A DNA stretch of 64,000 nucleotides from Acinetobacter beijerinckii CIP 110307 (GCF_000369005.1 NZ_KB849765.1:835881-899880); one strand, 5' to 3'; positions 18,343-27,275 are shown, counted from the stretch's first letter. Made by a program: numbers and translations. Notes: generated from the sequence alone by a model not told the origin.

Positions 18343-18801
18343 ATGATTGAAATTGCCCAACAGCAAGATGCAAAAGTAATCTTAAATGTTATCCAAAAAA
18401 GTATAGTGTCTTGCTCTCTAGATCATCAAGGTAATCAAAATGTTATTGATGAATGGTTATCAAATAAAACTGAAGAAAATATCATTAACTGGATAAACAA
18501 CTCTTATTCATATGTATATAAAAAGGACAATAAAATTGTAGGTTTTATTTTGATATCCAAGGGTGGAACTATTCTTCTAAATTATGTTTTACCTGATTAT
18601 CAAGGCGAGGGCATAGGAAGTGCAATGATTGATTTCATCATTTCTCTTTCTCACCAACTCGATAAAATTACGCTTGAGTCGACGCTAACTGCGAAAAATT
18701 TTTATGAGCGTAAAAACTTTATCATTCTGGAAGAGATCTACGAATATGAAAAGTTAGTCGGCTTTAAAATGGAATTAAGGCTAGCTGGCAATCTTGCTTA
18801 A
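18343..18801 (+). CDS. GNAT family N-acetyltransferase
   Basis: 152 residues. Acetyl-CoA-dependent transferase of the GNAT fold: central strand FILISKGGTILLNYVLPDYQ and the pyrophosphate-binding loop GEGIGSAMIDFI (Q/R-x-x-G-x-G/A type). The C-terminus, NFYERKNFIILEE, matches the usual YEKxGF element. The acceptor substrate is unknown. The ATG at 18343 is 7 bases after GAGG; an in-frame TTG at 18337 is too close. The gene is visibly more AT-rich than the neighbouring operon and is bracketed by a duplicated terminator and tRNA-Gly fragment, so it was probably gained by transfer into the tRNA locus. Confidence 0.85.
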   Translation: MIEIAQQQDAKVILNVIQKSIVSCSLDHQGNQNVIDEWLSNKTEENIINWINNSYSYVYKKDNKIVGFILISKGGTILLNYVLPDYQGEGIGSAMIDFIISLSHQLDKITLESTLTAKNFYERKNFIILEEIYEYEKLVGFKMELRLAGNLA

Positions 18802-18806
18802 AGGAT

Positions 18807-18883
18807 AAGAAAAAAGCCCTCATCTTTCGATGAGGGCTTTTTTGAATCTGGAGCGGGAAAGGAGACTCGAACTCCCGACCCCA
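18807..18883. repeat. direct repeat copy 2: terminator plus intact tRNA-Gly 3' half
   Basis: Partner of 18172-18250. Here the tRNA part is intact and belongs to the functional tRNA-Gly gene, so this is likely the copy regenerated at, or original to, the insertion target. Confidence 0.75.
18816..18843. terminator. bidirectional terminator (copy 2)
   Basis: Stem GCCCTCATC / GATGAGGGC with a TTTC loop, flanked by A-run and T-run. On the plus strand it ends the GNAT gene; on the minus strand it ends the two tRNA-Gly genes. Confidence 0.88.
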
Positions 18884-18924
18884 ACCTTGGCAAGGTTATG
18901 CTCTACCAACTGAGCTATTCCCGC
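18849..18924 (-). tRNA. tRNA-Gly (anticodon GCC)
   Basis: 76 bases including an encoded CCA. Acceptor GCGGGAA / TTCCCGC, D-arm AGCTCAGTTGGTAGAGC, anticodon stem-loop ACCTTGCCAAGGT with GCC, and T-arm with GTTCGAGTC. The discriminator base is T. It is the second of two tandem copies, with bodies identical base for base. Confidence 0.97.
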
Positions 18925-18965
18925 TTATTGAGCAGTTTTTACGAAAACTTACACTAAAAAATTTG

Positions 18966-19038
18966 AGCGGGAAAGGAGACTCGAACTCCCGACCCCAACC
19001 TTGGCAAGGTTATGCTCTACCAACTGAGCTATTCCCGC
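18966..19038 (-). tRNA. tRNA-Gly (anticodon GCC), no encoded CCA
   Basis: 73-base body identical to the downstream copy at 18849-18924. After the discriminator T the DNA reads CAA, not CCA, so the 3' end would have to be completed by tRNA nucleotidyltransferase. A 41-base spacer separates the two genes; they are presumably co-transcribed on the minus strand and end at the terminator at 18816-18843. Confidence 0.95.
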
Positions 19039-19225
19039 ATGCCGTGTATAATACATTAAGCAAAAATAGGGTCAATAATTTTATGCAAAGAAAATGATTA
19101 ATTGCATAAAATAAAAGCACTTCTAGCAGAAAAATCTAAAAAAGTGAAATTTTGTATAAGCATTTTACTGAAACGGTGCTCATGTATACTAGTAAGCTAT
19201 CGCAATCTGACCTATCGAGTGACTG

Positions 19226-19534
19226 ATGACTTTAGAACAACAATTGATTGAACGTATAAATAGCCTAACTCCAACTCATCTTGAAGTGATCAACGAGTCA
19301 GCAGGACACGGTGGTTATTTTCCGGGTAAAGAGTCCCACTTTAAAGTCATTGTAGTGAGCGAAGCATTTCAAGGCTTACGCTTAGTACAACGCCATCAAA
19401 AAATTTATGCGGTTGCGGCTGAGCTGATGAGTCCAGACAAAATTCATGCGTTAGCAATTCATGCCTATATTCCGATTGAGTGGCAAGGACAAGCACCAGC
19501 AAGCCCAGATTGTTCACATGCACCAAAAAACTAA
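19226..19534 (+). CDS. BolA family protein
   Basis: 102-residue BolA/YrbA-type protein. Family members partner with monothiol glutaredoxins in iron-sulfur cluster handling and affect morphology under stress. Visible motif: SAGHGGYFPGKESHFKVIVVSEAFQGL is the core loop (H of GH and the FKV strand), followed by LVQRHQKIY and ALAIHAYIP, where the conserved histidine that helps bind the cluster is expected. A TATACT element at 19193-19198 may be its -10 box. The next gene starts 9 bases on, so they are co-transcribed. Confidence 0.92.
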   Translation: MTLEQQLIERINSLTPTHLEVINESAGHGGYFPGKESHFKVIVVSEAFQGLRLVQRHQKIYAVAAELMSPDKIHALAIHAYIPIEWQGQAPASPDCSHAPKN

Positions 19535-19543
19535 AGGTTGATT

Positions 19544-19936
19544 ATGGACGCTCACTTAATTACTAAAATCATTCATATGTCAGCAGTAAGTTTGTTGATA
19601 CTGGTCTTTGTTGCACGCGCTGCGACTTTATTTATTGATGTAAAAAATCAGCAACCTAACTCAAATGCACGCAAAAGCTTGGTTGGAATGCAGCATCTCT
19701 CTTTAACATTGATTATCGTGACAGGTGCTACGCTCTTATTTATGAATAATTTTGATGTAAAACCTTGGTTTTATGCCAAAGTCATCCTGTTTTTTGTACT
19801 GTGGTCATCATTGATCAAAACCTATAAAAATGACGACACTATTCTTTTGGTGCAACGTCGCGCTGGTTTATTGATCGGTTCAGTCGCATTAATTGGTATT
19901 CTTGGCTTGGTGATGATTAAACCGGTTTTTGCTTAA
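19544..19936 (+). CDS. SirB2-like small integral membrane protein
   Basis: 130 residues with four hydrophobic segments (about 8-28, 45-65, 75-93, 105-128). H at ITKIIHMSAVSL and the MQHLSLTLIIVTGATLLF element match the SirB family, named for an invasion-gene regulator but of unclear biochemical role. The ATG at 19544 is 6 bases after AAAGG; a TTG at 19538 overlaps that site. It directly follows bolA. The function is unknown; the family name should not be read as evidence for virulence here. Confidence 0.75.
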   Translation: MDAHLITKIIHMSAVSLLILVFVARAATLFIDVKNQQPNSNARKSLVGMQHLSLTLIIVTGATLLFMNNFDVKPWFYAKVILFFVLWSSLIKTYKNDDTILLVQRRAGLLIGSVALIGILGLVMIKPVFA

Positions 19937-20016
19937 TTGTTTGACATTGTTTTAGTAATTGTTTTGGCTCTAGGTTAAACTGCGTGCAGTTTACAAAAAT
20001 ATTGTAGAGGGAAATC

Positions 20017-20859
20017 ATGTTAACGCGTGTGGTATTTAACCAAAAAGGTGGTGTGGGGAAGTCGAGTATTACAGTCAATTTGGCGGCGATTAGCGCTAAA
20101 CAAGGTTTAAGAACGTTGGTGATTGATCTCGACCCACAAGCAAATTCCAGCCAGTACCTTTTAGGTGAAGATGCGACATATTCTGCCGATAAAGCAGCTT
20201 TAGAGCCTAATATTGAAAATTTCTTCGAAGATACTTTAGCTGCAACTCAGCAAAAAGGATTGATTGGAAATGCAATCGGATCAATTCTGAAAGCACCACG
20301 TAGTAAAGGTTTAGATAGTTACGTTCACCGTACTGCATTTAATAACTTAGATGTTATTCCTGCGAGCCCAAGCCTAGGTGCGCTTGAACATGCTTTAGAA
20401 ACCAAGCATAAAATTTATAAATTGCGCGATTCAATTCAGTCGCTGAGTGCGCGTTATGATCGTATTTTCATTGATACGCCACCTGCATTTAACTTCTTTA
20501 CTTTGTCTGCTTTAATTTCTTCTGATCGCGTGTTGATCCCTTTTGATTGTGATGTGTTTTCTAAACGTGCGTTACAAACTTTGATTGAAAACGTACTCGA
20601 AACGCAAGATGATCATAATGATCGCTTAGAGATTGAGGGAATCGTTGTGAACCAGTTCCAATCTCAAGCAAAATTGCCACGTGAAGTGGTTCAGCAATTA
20701 AAAGATGAAGGCTTACCAGTGCTAGAAAGCATGTTGCCACCTTCTGTCTTAATGAAAGAATCACATCAAAAGAATTTACCTTTGATTCATTTAGCATCTG
20801 AACATAAATTGACGCAAGCTTATGTCACCTTGTTTGGCGAGATTGAATCAAATAAATAA
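20017..20859 (+). CDS. orphan ParA/MinD-type ATPase
   Basis: 280 residues. Deviant Walker A motif FNQKGGVGKSSITVNLAA at residues 5-22, Walker A' VIDLDPQANSSQYLLG, and Walker B-type RIFIDTPPAFNFF. Members position plasmids, chromosomes or protein complexes by ATP-driven gradients on DNA. No parB-like gene is adjacent, so this is not an evident plasmid partition pair, and its cargo is unknown. The ATG at 20017 follows AGAGGGAA. A small lipoprotein gene starts 9 bp downstream and is probably co-expressed. Confidence 0.9.
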   Translation: MLTRVVFNQKGGVGKSSITVNLAAISAKQGLRTLVIDLDPQANSSQYLLGEDATYSADKAALEPNIENFFEDTLAATQQKGLIGNAIGSILKAPRSKGLDSYVHRTAFNNLDVIPASPSLGALEHALETKHKIYKLRDSIQSLSARYDRIFIDTPPAFNFFTLSALISSDRVLIPFDCDVFSKRALQTLIENVLETQDDHNDRLEIEGIVVNQFQSQAKLPREVVQQLKDEGLPVLESMLPPSVLMKESHQKNLPLIHLASEHKLTQAYVTLFGEIESNK

Positions 20860-20868
20860 GAGAATTTT

Positions 20869-21258
20869 ATGAAACGATTATATTGGATGCCTGTGTTGGC
20901 AGCGGCGATGTTATTAGGTGCATGTGCATCTACGGTTAAACCAAGCTATGTTTCTCCAACGCAATACCAAACATTGAACTGCCAACAATTACAAGCTGAA
21001 TATAATCGTATCCAGCTTTATATCGAAAATGGGGTTCAAACACCGAAACGCACAGGTGTAGGTGTTGGTCTAGGACTCGGTGGTGGATGGGGTAGAGGTG
21101 GATGGGGCTTTGGTCCTTCGATTTCAGTGAATATGGGACAATCGATGAATACCAAAAACACTGAACTTGCCAATGTACTCGGTCAGCAAGATGCAATTGT
21201 ACAAGCTGCTCAATTCAAGGGCTGTCCAATTATCGTCAAGCAACGTCCTAAATCATAA
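20869..21258 (+). CDS. small lipoprotein with a glycine-rich segment
   Basis: 129 residues. Signal peptide with lipobox LGAC (MKRLYWMPVLAAAMLLGAC), so it is predicted to be lipidated on Cys19 and sent to the outer membrane or periplasmic face. A glycine/tryptophan-rich stretch (about residues 64-84, VGVGLGLGGGWGRGGWGFG) sits mid-protein; conserved-looking cysteines flank it (NCQQL and KGCPII). The family is not recognised. It is paired with the ParA-type ATPase, but a cytosolic ATPase and an exported lipoprotein need not act together. Confidence 0.8.
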   Translation: MKRLYWMPVLAAAMLLGACASTVKPSYVSPTQYQTLNCQQLQAEYNRIQLYIENGVQTPKRTGVGVGLGLGGGWGRGGWGFGPSISVNMGQSMNTKNTELANVLGQQDAIVQAAQFKGCPIIVKQRPKS

Positions 21259-21454
21259 CTTTCAGACTGCTTGTCATCATAATGCTGTGGTGGCAGGCAA
21301 TTAAATTTTAGCAAAATGTTTCAATAAAATATTATAAAAAACATAATATTATAATTTTCTCTCCTTAATTTCTTCATCTTTTAAAGTTTAGCCTTAATTA
21401 TAAAACTTGTTTGTCTACACTAAATTCGTTTAAGGTGGCGACCATGTAAGGTTA

Positions 21455-22057
21455 ATGGGTATATCTATGATTGAGAGTTGGTTTTTTGTTTTGGCGATGA
21501 TCGCAGTGTTACTTATTCCAGGGCCTACAAATGCTTTATTAGCCAGTTCAACACATCAACAAGGTGTTTTAAAAACAATCTCATTCATTCCTGTTGAATG
21601 GTTGGGTTATGTCTATGGCATAGGTTTATGGGCACTGTTCATTCATTTATTTGACCCGATTTGGCCAGCTTTAAATATCATCTTGCATGTGTGTAGTGTG
21701 GCATATGTATTGTGGTTAGCCTTTCACTTATGGAAAAGCTCGCATTTACAGAAACATTATCAACACCATCAGCAAATTAGTCGGGCTAAGCTGTTTATCT
21801 CGACCTTAAAAAATCCAAAAACGCTACTGTTGGCTGCGGGTATTTTTCCCGTAGAAACATGGAATTCTGCCGAAAATTCAATACTTGTATTTGCTGTCTT
21901 TACCGTTGTGCTTATTCCAGTTTCTATATTTTGGATGATCTTTGGACGTGCGTTACTAGCAGGAAATCTGATAGGAATTAATGCCGACCATTTATATAAA
22001 GGATCGGCAATGTTGCTGATGATTTGTATGCTACCAATGATTTTTCGATTCTTTTAA
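21455..22057 (+). CDS. LysE/RhtB family translocator
   Basis: 200-residue inner-membrane protein with about six hydrophobic segments. The N-terminal PGPTNALLASSTHQQG motif is the LysE/RhtB hallmark; this family exports amino acids and related small molecules. Its substrate is unknown. Two starts are possible (21455 and 21467); AAGG at 21448-21451 is too near the first and rather far from the second, so the start is uncertain by four residues. The 196-bp gap upstream holds only AT-rich DNA with an AATATTAT/ATAATATT inverted repeat. Confidence 0.82.
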   Translation: MGISMIESWFFVLAMIAVLLIPGPTNALLASSTHQQGVLKTISFIPVEWLGYVYGIGLWALFIHLFDPIWPALNIILHVCSVAYVLWLAFHLWKSSHLQKHYQHHQQISRAKLFISTLKNPKTLLLAAGIFPVETWNSAENSILVFAVFTVVLIPVSIFWMIFGRALLAGNLIGINADHLYKGSAMLLMICMLPMIFRFF

Positions 22058-22067
22058 AACAACTACT

Positions 22068-22703
22068 TTAAGCTTTATTGCTTTTGATTTTCTGGCGAAT
22101 AAAGCCAATAATTCCCGGTAGAATACTGATGATAATAATACCGAAAATTAAGTGGGTGAAATTATCTTTCACAATGGGCATGTTTCCAAACAAATAACCT
22201 AATGTAATAAATGATGCAATCCAACAGAACGCACCGACGACATTATAGGTTAAAAAATACTTATAATTCATGCTGCCAGCACCCGCAACAAAAGGTGCAA
22301 AGGTTCGTGCAAAAGGAACAAAGCGAGCAAAAATAATGGTTTTACCACCATGACGCTCAAAAAATTGCTGTGTTTGAAGTAAATGTTTTTTATTGATGAA
22401 GCGAGAATTGGTTTCAAAAACACGCGGGCCAATATAACGACCAATATGATAATTCAAGGTATCGCCCAATACCGCCGCAATAAATAGCAGTATACCCAAT
22501 AACCATGGGTCCATCGCTCCAGTTGAAGCAGCCAAAGCACCCGCAGCGAAAAGCAAACTGTCGCCTGGCAAAAATGGCATGACGACCAGACCGGTTTCAA
22601 CAAAGATAATTAAAAACAAAATGGCATATATCCATACACCATAGTTTTTGATAAATTCTAAAAGATGTTCGTCAACGTGCAGAATAAAATCAATCAGTTC
22701 CAT
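22068..22703 (-). CDS. DedA family membrane protein (VTT/SNARE-associated domain)
   Basis: 211 residues, about five membrane segments. ETGLVVMPFLPGDSLLFAAG and FARFVPFARTFAPFVAGAG are the two DedA signature regions with the conserved G-D and R-x-x-P residues. Members are lipid scramblases, including the undecaprenyl-phosphate recyclers, and affect membrane-potential and polymyxin phenotypes. Which lipid this one moves is unknown. It starts at the ATG at 22703 and converges on the LysE gene. Confidence 0.92.
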   Translation of the reverse strand: MELIDFILHVDEHLLEFIKNYGVWIYAILFLIIFVETGLVVMPFLPGDSLLFAAGALAASTGAMDPWLLGILLFIAAVLGDTLNYHIGRYIGPRVFETNSRFINKKHLLQTQQFFERHGGKTIIFARFVPFARTFAPFVAGAGSMNYKYFLTYNVVGAFCWIASFITLGYLFGNMPIVKDNFTHLIFGIIIISILPGIIGFIRQKIKSNKA

Positions 22704-22908
22704 GAAACTTTTAACAGTATAAATTTGAGCTAAATCCTAGCAGTGCGGTTATAGAATGTCAGTATAAAAAGCAAATTAATTAGTAACAGCGATCGAAGCG
22801 TGATAAGTAAAAAATAAACAGAAATTCATGGTTTTTGTTGCAAATATAGAACAATGCATTCACTAATTTGATGTTTATTGCAATATAAAAGATACATACA
22901 CTGTTCTT

Positions 22909-23361
22909 ATGTTAAAAAACAAACAGAGTAAAACAATCATGTTAAATCCAAATGTTGTTGTAAAAAATATCGTCACTCAGTCAGGTGTAGAGAATACGGT
23001 GACACTGATCGCTCGTATCCTAATGGCTTATATTTTCATTATTGCAGGCTGGGGTAAGCTGACGGCTTATGGAGCAACGGCAGGCTATATGGAGTCAATG
23101 GGTGTCCCTGCTGCACTTTTACCGCTGACTATTTTAGTTGAATTTGGTGGTGGTTTGGCATTGTTATTTGGTTTCCAAGCACGCTTTGCAGCATTTGGCT
23201 TGGGCGTTTTTAGTATTATCACGGCGTTTATTTTTCATGGCGCAGATGATCAATCTCAACAAATTAACTTTATGAAAAATTTAGCAATGTCGGGTGGATT
23301 ATTTTATTTGATGTTACATGGCGCGGGTCGTCTCAGCCTTGATCACGCAATCGAAAAATAA
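22909..23361 (+). CDS. DoxX family membrane protein
   Basis: 150 residues, four membrane segments. RILMAYIFIIAGWGKLTAYG is the N-terminal DoxX signature; LVEFGGGLALLFGFQARFAA is the second. Family members are linked to quinone/thiol redox and stress responses but have no agreed reaction. An internal ATG at 22939 (MLNPNVVVKN) is a plausible alternative start, since neither start has a strong ribosome-binding site. Confidence 0.85.
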   Translation: MLKNKQSKTIMLNPNVVVKNIVTQSGVENTVTLIARILMAYIFIIAGWGKLTAYGATAGYMESMGVPAALLPLTILVEFGGGLALLFGFQARFAAFGLGVFSIITAFIFHGADDQSQQINFMKNLAMSGGLFYLMLHGAGRLSLDHAIEK

Positions 23362-23504
23362 CACGCATACCATGCACACCCCGTAACCAACGGGGTGATG
23401 CGATTTAAGAGATAGTGAAAGAAATCGTTTGATTACAAATAGAAGCCGACATCGCTTTGAATTTCTGTTTAGATCTTCATAAATGCATAATTTAGGAGAT
23501 GACA

Positions 23505-23873
23505 ATGAAGAAAACGATTTTAAGCTGTGGTTTTGCCATATTAGCGGGTTTATCGACATTCACATGGGCTGGTAAAGACGATCATGTCATTGTGCAAGAA
23601 GCAGCGAAAAATATTGTGAGTGTTGCTCAGGCTACGAAATTGGCAGATGAAACAGGCGTGACGCTCACTGGTCAAATTACAAAGCACCTAAAAAGTGATC
23701 ACTACGAGTTTAAAGATAAAAGTGGTGTGATTAGTGTTGAGATTGATGATGATATTTGGCGTAAAGCTGCTTTAAAGGTCGGCGACCATGTTCGCTTAGT
23801 GGGTGAGGTGGACACGCATCGCTATAAACCAACAGATATTGAAGTGATTAGCATTGAAAAAATTGTCCATTAA
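23505..23873 (+). CDS. periplasmic BOF (YgiW/YdeI-type) stress protein
   Basis: 122 residues: a cleavable signal peptide (MKKTILSCGFAILAGLSTFT, WAG cleavage region) and an OB-fold domain, ending VRLVGEVDTHRYKPTDIEVI, typical of the bacterial OB-fold family. Relatives respond to peroxide, cadmium, acid or antimicrobial peptides. AGGAG at 23494-23498 directs the ATG at 23505 (6-base spacing), not the ATG at 23499. A strong terminator follows. Confidence 0.87.
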   Translation: MKKTILSCGFAILAGLSTFTWAGKDDHVIVQEAAKNIVSVAQATKLADETGVTLTGQITKHLKSDHYEFKDKSGVISVEIDDDIWRKAALKVGDHVRLVGEVDTHRYKPTDIEVISIEKIVH

Positions 23874-23879
23874 GCAAAT

Positions 23880-23907
23880 AAAAAAGGAAGCTGAAGCTTC
23901 CTTTTTT
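23880..23907. terminator. Rho-independent terminator, bidirectional
   Basis: Stem AAAAAAGGAAGC / GCTTCCTTTTTT with a TGAA loop between the convergent BOF and DUF445 genes. Confidence 0.9.
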
Positions 23908-23922
23908 ATAGCCTATATAGTT

Positions 23923-25161
23923 TTAAAGCATAAAGTGAATTTGCATTTCCCCTACGAGGAAACCTAGCACTGCACCGACAATAATCAATGACCATTCATC
24001 TTCTTTAAAAGCAGGGCGAAGCATTCCTTCAAATTCTTCAGGGCTCAGCTTTTGCATACGCTCTACCAAGGTGTTGCGTACATTCATCGCATCTTCTGCA
24101 TAAGATTCGACATAGCGCATGGTATCGGGTAGTTGTTTTAAAATACGTTCAGCTACTTCTGCTTTTAGGTTTTGATACTTTTCACCACCAATGGCATAAA
24201 CCACCAATGGACGAACAATACCAGCTTGTAAATCAATTTCTTGTTTAACTTGACGGCTGACCAATTCAATGACTTTATCTGAATGTGTGCCAGAAAAAAG
24301 CTCTTCCATCATATTGCGAGAGGTGAGTAATTGTTTTGAGATTAATGCAGCGTAATCTGCGGCAACTTCATTTTGACGTTTAATGAAAAGACCTTGCCAT
24401 GTATAACCCAGAATCTTTTTTGGGTACAACGGTCTGAACATCATTTGTAAAGCCATCCAGTCACTGAAAAAGCCGACAAATCCACCAAACATTGGCAACA
24501 TCCACGGATATTTACCTTGGGTCACGATCCAACACAGCATTTGTACAACGCCGATTGCAAAACCAAAGACGAAACCCACGTTACTGAAAAATTTAAATTC
24601 TTGTTTACCCACTTTTTTAAAGATTTCGTTCAGAAGACGTTTATCTTTAAGTAAATTGTTGACCACCATATGCTTAATATCGAAGTACTTGGTCACATCT
24701 TTTTGTACTTCACTCATAATATGTTCAACAATTTCAGGCGCTTTAGTCTGAACTCGTTTAATTAATTTTTGACGGGCAAATTCAGGCATACCTTCCCATA
24801 AACCCGGTTGATATTGTTGCGCAACTTCACGGGTAATATCTTCGGCAGCAGCCATGAGAGGTTTTTCAATTTCTTTGGCAATACGTTTGGGATCGAGTCG
24901 TGCAAAAATTTCTTCAGGTTTGATCAGCTTTGAGGTCATCAGCTCAACAGCTGTCGTTGCCATTTTTTCCGCTTTACGTGGAACAATCCCTTGCCAACCG
25001 AGTGGTAATCCAAATAATCGTAAGCCTTTAAATTCAAGTGGGGCAAACATCATTTGAATGGCAATGACTTTGGTTATATAACCAATAAAACCACTAATAA
25101 ACGGGATTGAAATATATAACCAGAAATTCTGTTGAAAATCCGCAATCATTTCTTGAAACAT
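23923..25161 (-). CDS. DUF445 family membrane protein
   Basis: 412 residues. An N-terminal membrane segment (about 14-36, YISIPFISGFIGYITKVIAI), a long soluble helical region rich in charged residues, a central membrane pair (about 200-245), and a final C-terminal membrane helix (LIIVGAVLGFLVGEMQIHF). The paired repeats KVIAIQMMFAPLEFKGLRLF and DWMALQMMFRPLYPKKILGY are the DUF445 signature. The biochemical role is unknown. It is divergent from guaA across 430 bp. Confidence 0.85.
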   Translation of the reverse strand: MFQEMIADFQQNFWLYISIPFISGFIGYITKVIAIQMMFAPLEFKGLRLFGLPLGWQGIVPRKAEKMATTAVELMTSKLIKPEEIFARLDPKRIAKEIEKPLMAAAEDITREVAQQYQPGLWEGMPEFARQKLIKRVQTKAPEIVEHIMSEVQKDVTKYFDIKHMVVNNLLKDKRLLNEIFKKVGKQEFKFFSNVGFVFGFAIGVVQMLCWIVTQGKYPWMLPMFGGFVGFFSDWMALQMMFRPLYPKKILGYTWQGLFIKRQNEVAADYAALISKQLLTSRNMMEELFSGTHSDKVIELVSRQVKQEIDLQAGIVRPLVVYAIGGEKYQNLKAEVAERILKQLPDTMRYVESYAEDAMNVRNTLVERMQKLSPEEFEGMLRPAFKEDEWSLIIVGAVLGFLVGEMQIHFML

Positions 25162-25592
25162 TATTTTATTGGTCCTTCAAGTCCTAATTGTTGCTCGTAA
25201 TACGGCAAGCCATAGATGATAGTGAAAATTTTTTAGGATATCGGCAATTTGCCAATATCTTTAGGCTTTAATAAATTTTTAGTTACCCTTTTTTTAAGGA
25301 TATCGCGATCGCATAAAACGCAAGCGATGATGCTGATTGAATACCTTTCCATGGTAAAGCAAAATTTCGCTTTATCATCTTAGCACCAATTTTTGCTTTG
25401 TGTTGAGCAGAATCGGCAAGAATTGTTGATTTAACTCTCTCTATTGGCAATGACTTTATGAAATTTTAGTTTAAATATCAGTGTCAATTTACAAGCACAT
25501 CTAAAAAATAAGATAGATGATGAATTGCGATGCGTCAAAGCGTGAAAAATGTTAGAATGTGGCGCTTAATTCTCTTGCCATTCTGATTAGCC
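25162..25592. other. intergenic region between DUF445 and guaA genes
   Basis: No open frame of interest. A stem-loop GGCAA-T-TTGCC extended by GATAT/ATATC lies at about 25238-25260, and a GCGATCGC octamer near 25306. The guaA promoter presumably lies close to 25530-25560, but no convincing -35/-10 pair could be fixed. Confidence 0.4.
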
Positions 25593-27161
25593 ATGACGAC
25601 CAATACTCAAATTACTGAAGATCGCATCCTTATTTTGGATTTCGGCTCTCAATATAGCCAGCTCATTGCACGTCGTGTGCGTGAAGCAGGTGTCTACTCT
25701 GAAATGTATGCATTCGATATGTCTGAAGAAGATATTCGAGCGTTTAATCCTAACGGGATTATTTTATCAGGTGGCCCTGAGAGCGTACATGAAGAGGGGA
25801 GTCCACGTGCACCTCAGATCGTATTTGAATTAGGTGTACCAGTTTTAGGTATCTGTTATGGTTTACAAACCATGTCTGAGCAACTTGGCGGTAAGGTTGA
25901 GCCGGGTACAGTACATGAGTTTGGCTATGCAGAAGTTGATATTTTAGTTCGTGATAAATTAATTGGTAACTTACAAGACCGTGAAAACCAACTGCATGTT
26001 TGGATGAGTCATGGCGATAAAGTCAGCGCGATTCCTGAAGGTTTCAAAGTAACTGCAAGTACACCAAGCTGTCCGTTTGCTGCGGTAAGTGATGAAACTC
26101 GCCGTTTCTATGGTGTTCAGTTTCATCCTGAAGTAACGCATACAGCTAAAGGTGCAGAACTTCTTTCTAACTTTGTACATCAAATTTGTGGTTGTCGTGG
26201 TCTTTGGACACCTGAACACATTATTGATTTACGTGTAGAACAATTGCGCCAACAAATCGGTGATCAAAAAGTTCTTTTAGGTTTATCAGGTGGTGTTGAT
26301 TCATCTGTTGTTGCTGCGCTTTTGCATAAAGCGATCGGTGATCAACTGACGTGTGTATTTGTAGATAATGGTTTACTTCGTTTAAACGAAGGTGATCAAG
26401 TGATGCAAATGTTTGCAGATAACATGGGTATCCGTGTGATTCGTGCAGATGCAGAACAACGTTTCTTAACTGCGTTAGCAGGTGAAGTTGATCCTGAGAA
26501 AAAACGTAAAATCATTGGTCGTGAGTTTATTGAAGTATTTGCAGAAGAAGCACGTAAATTAGATGGTGTTAACTTCCTTGCACAAGGTACGATTTATCCA
26601 GATGTGATCGAATCTGCTGCAAGCAAACAAGGTAAAGCGCACGTGATCAAATCACACCACAATGTGGGTGGTTTACCTGATGATTTAGAGTTTGAATTGG
26701 TAGAGCCGTTACGTGACTTGTTTAAAGATGAAGTACGTAAATTGGGTACAACTTTAGGTTTACCGCATAGCATGATTTACCGTCATCCATTCCCAGGTCC
26801 AGGTTTGGGCGTGCGTATCTTGGGTGAAGTGAAAAAAGAATATGCAGACATTCTGCGTCTTGCGGATGACATCTTTATGCAAGAGCTTCGTGCAAGTGGT
26901 TGGTATGACAAAACGGCTCAAGCATTCGCTGTATTCCAACCTGTAAAATCAGTCGGTGTGGTAGGTGATGGTCGTCGTTATGCATGGGTGATTGCACTTC
27001 GTGCAGTTGAAACCGTTGACTTTATGACAGCGCGTTTTGCTCACTTGCCATACGACTTAGTTGATAAAATCTCAACCCGTATCATGAATGAAATCAAAGA
27101 TGTTTCACGTGTTGTGTATGACGTGTCATCTAAGCCACCAGCAACGATTGAATGGGAATAA
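25593..27161 (+). CDS. guaA: GMP synthase (glutamine-hydrolysing)
   Basis: Makes GMP from XMP, ATP and glutamine, the last step of guanine nucleotide synthesis. 522 residues. Class I amidotransferase domain (about 10-200) with catalytic Cys in [11 protein letters not shown] and His/Glu in [14 protein letters not shown] pyrophosphatase domain with the PP-loop [17 protein letters not shown]-terminal dimerisation domain ([15 protein letters not shown] to PPATIEWE). All are complete and of normal length. Confidence 0.98.
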   Translation: MTTNTQITEDRILILDFGSQYSQLIARRVREAGVYSEMYAFDMSEEDIRAFNPNGIILSGGPESVHEEGSPRAPQIVFELGVPVLGICYGLQTMSEQLGGKVEPGTVHEFGYAEVDILVRDKLIGNLQDRENQLHVWMSHGDKVSAIPEGFKVTASTPSCPFAAVSDETRRFYGVQFHPEVTHTAKGAELLSNFVHQICGCRGLWTPEHIIDLRVEQLRQQIGDQKVLLGLSGGVDSSVVAALLHKAIGDQLTCVFVDNGLLRLNEGDQVMQMFADNMGIRVIRADAEQRFLTALAGEVDPEKKRKIIGREFIEVFAEEARKLDGVNFLAQGTIYPDVIESAASKQGKAHVIKSHHNVGGLPDDLEFELVEPLRDLFKDEVRKLGTTLGLPHSMIYRHPFPGPGLGVRILGEVKKEYADILRLADDIFMQELRASGWYDKTAQAFAVFQPVKSVGVVGDGRRYAWVIALRAVETVDFMTARFAHLPYDLVDKISTRIMNEIKDVSRVVYDVSSKPPATIEWE

Positions 27162-27199
27162 TTCAGGGATTTCAAGAAGCGAAGCTTCTTGCCTGAATT
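27160..27199 (+). other. long two-part hairpin directly after guaA
   Basis: AATTCAGG (27160-27167) pairs with CCTGAATT (27192-27199); inside, CAAGAAGC (27173-27180) pairs with GCTTCTTG (27184-27191) around GAA. The outer arm begins within the stop codon. No T-run, so it looks like an mRNA 3'-end stabiliser upstream of the true terminator. Confidence 0.55.
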
Positions 27200-27250
27200 G
27201 CGCCAAGAGCTGTGCTCGAGGCAGTAAAGATTTCTAAAAATCAAGGAAAG

Positions 27251-27275
27251 CCGACTTGGAAAAGTCGGTTTTTTT
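27251..27275 (+). terminator. guaA terminator
   Basis: Stem CCGACTT / AAGTCGG with a GGAA loop followed by seven T. Confidence 0.88.

Noticed and set aside
25300..25315. GCGATCGC octamer as a regulatory element
   Set aside because: Short, may occur by chance, and no context supports function.
25971..26219. antisense ORF inside guaA, and similar long antisense frames in mmsA, the atp genes and argS
   Set aside because: Shadows of strongly biased codon usage in the real genes; no ribosome-binding sites or family features.
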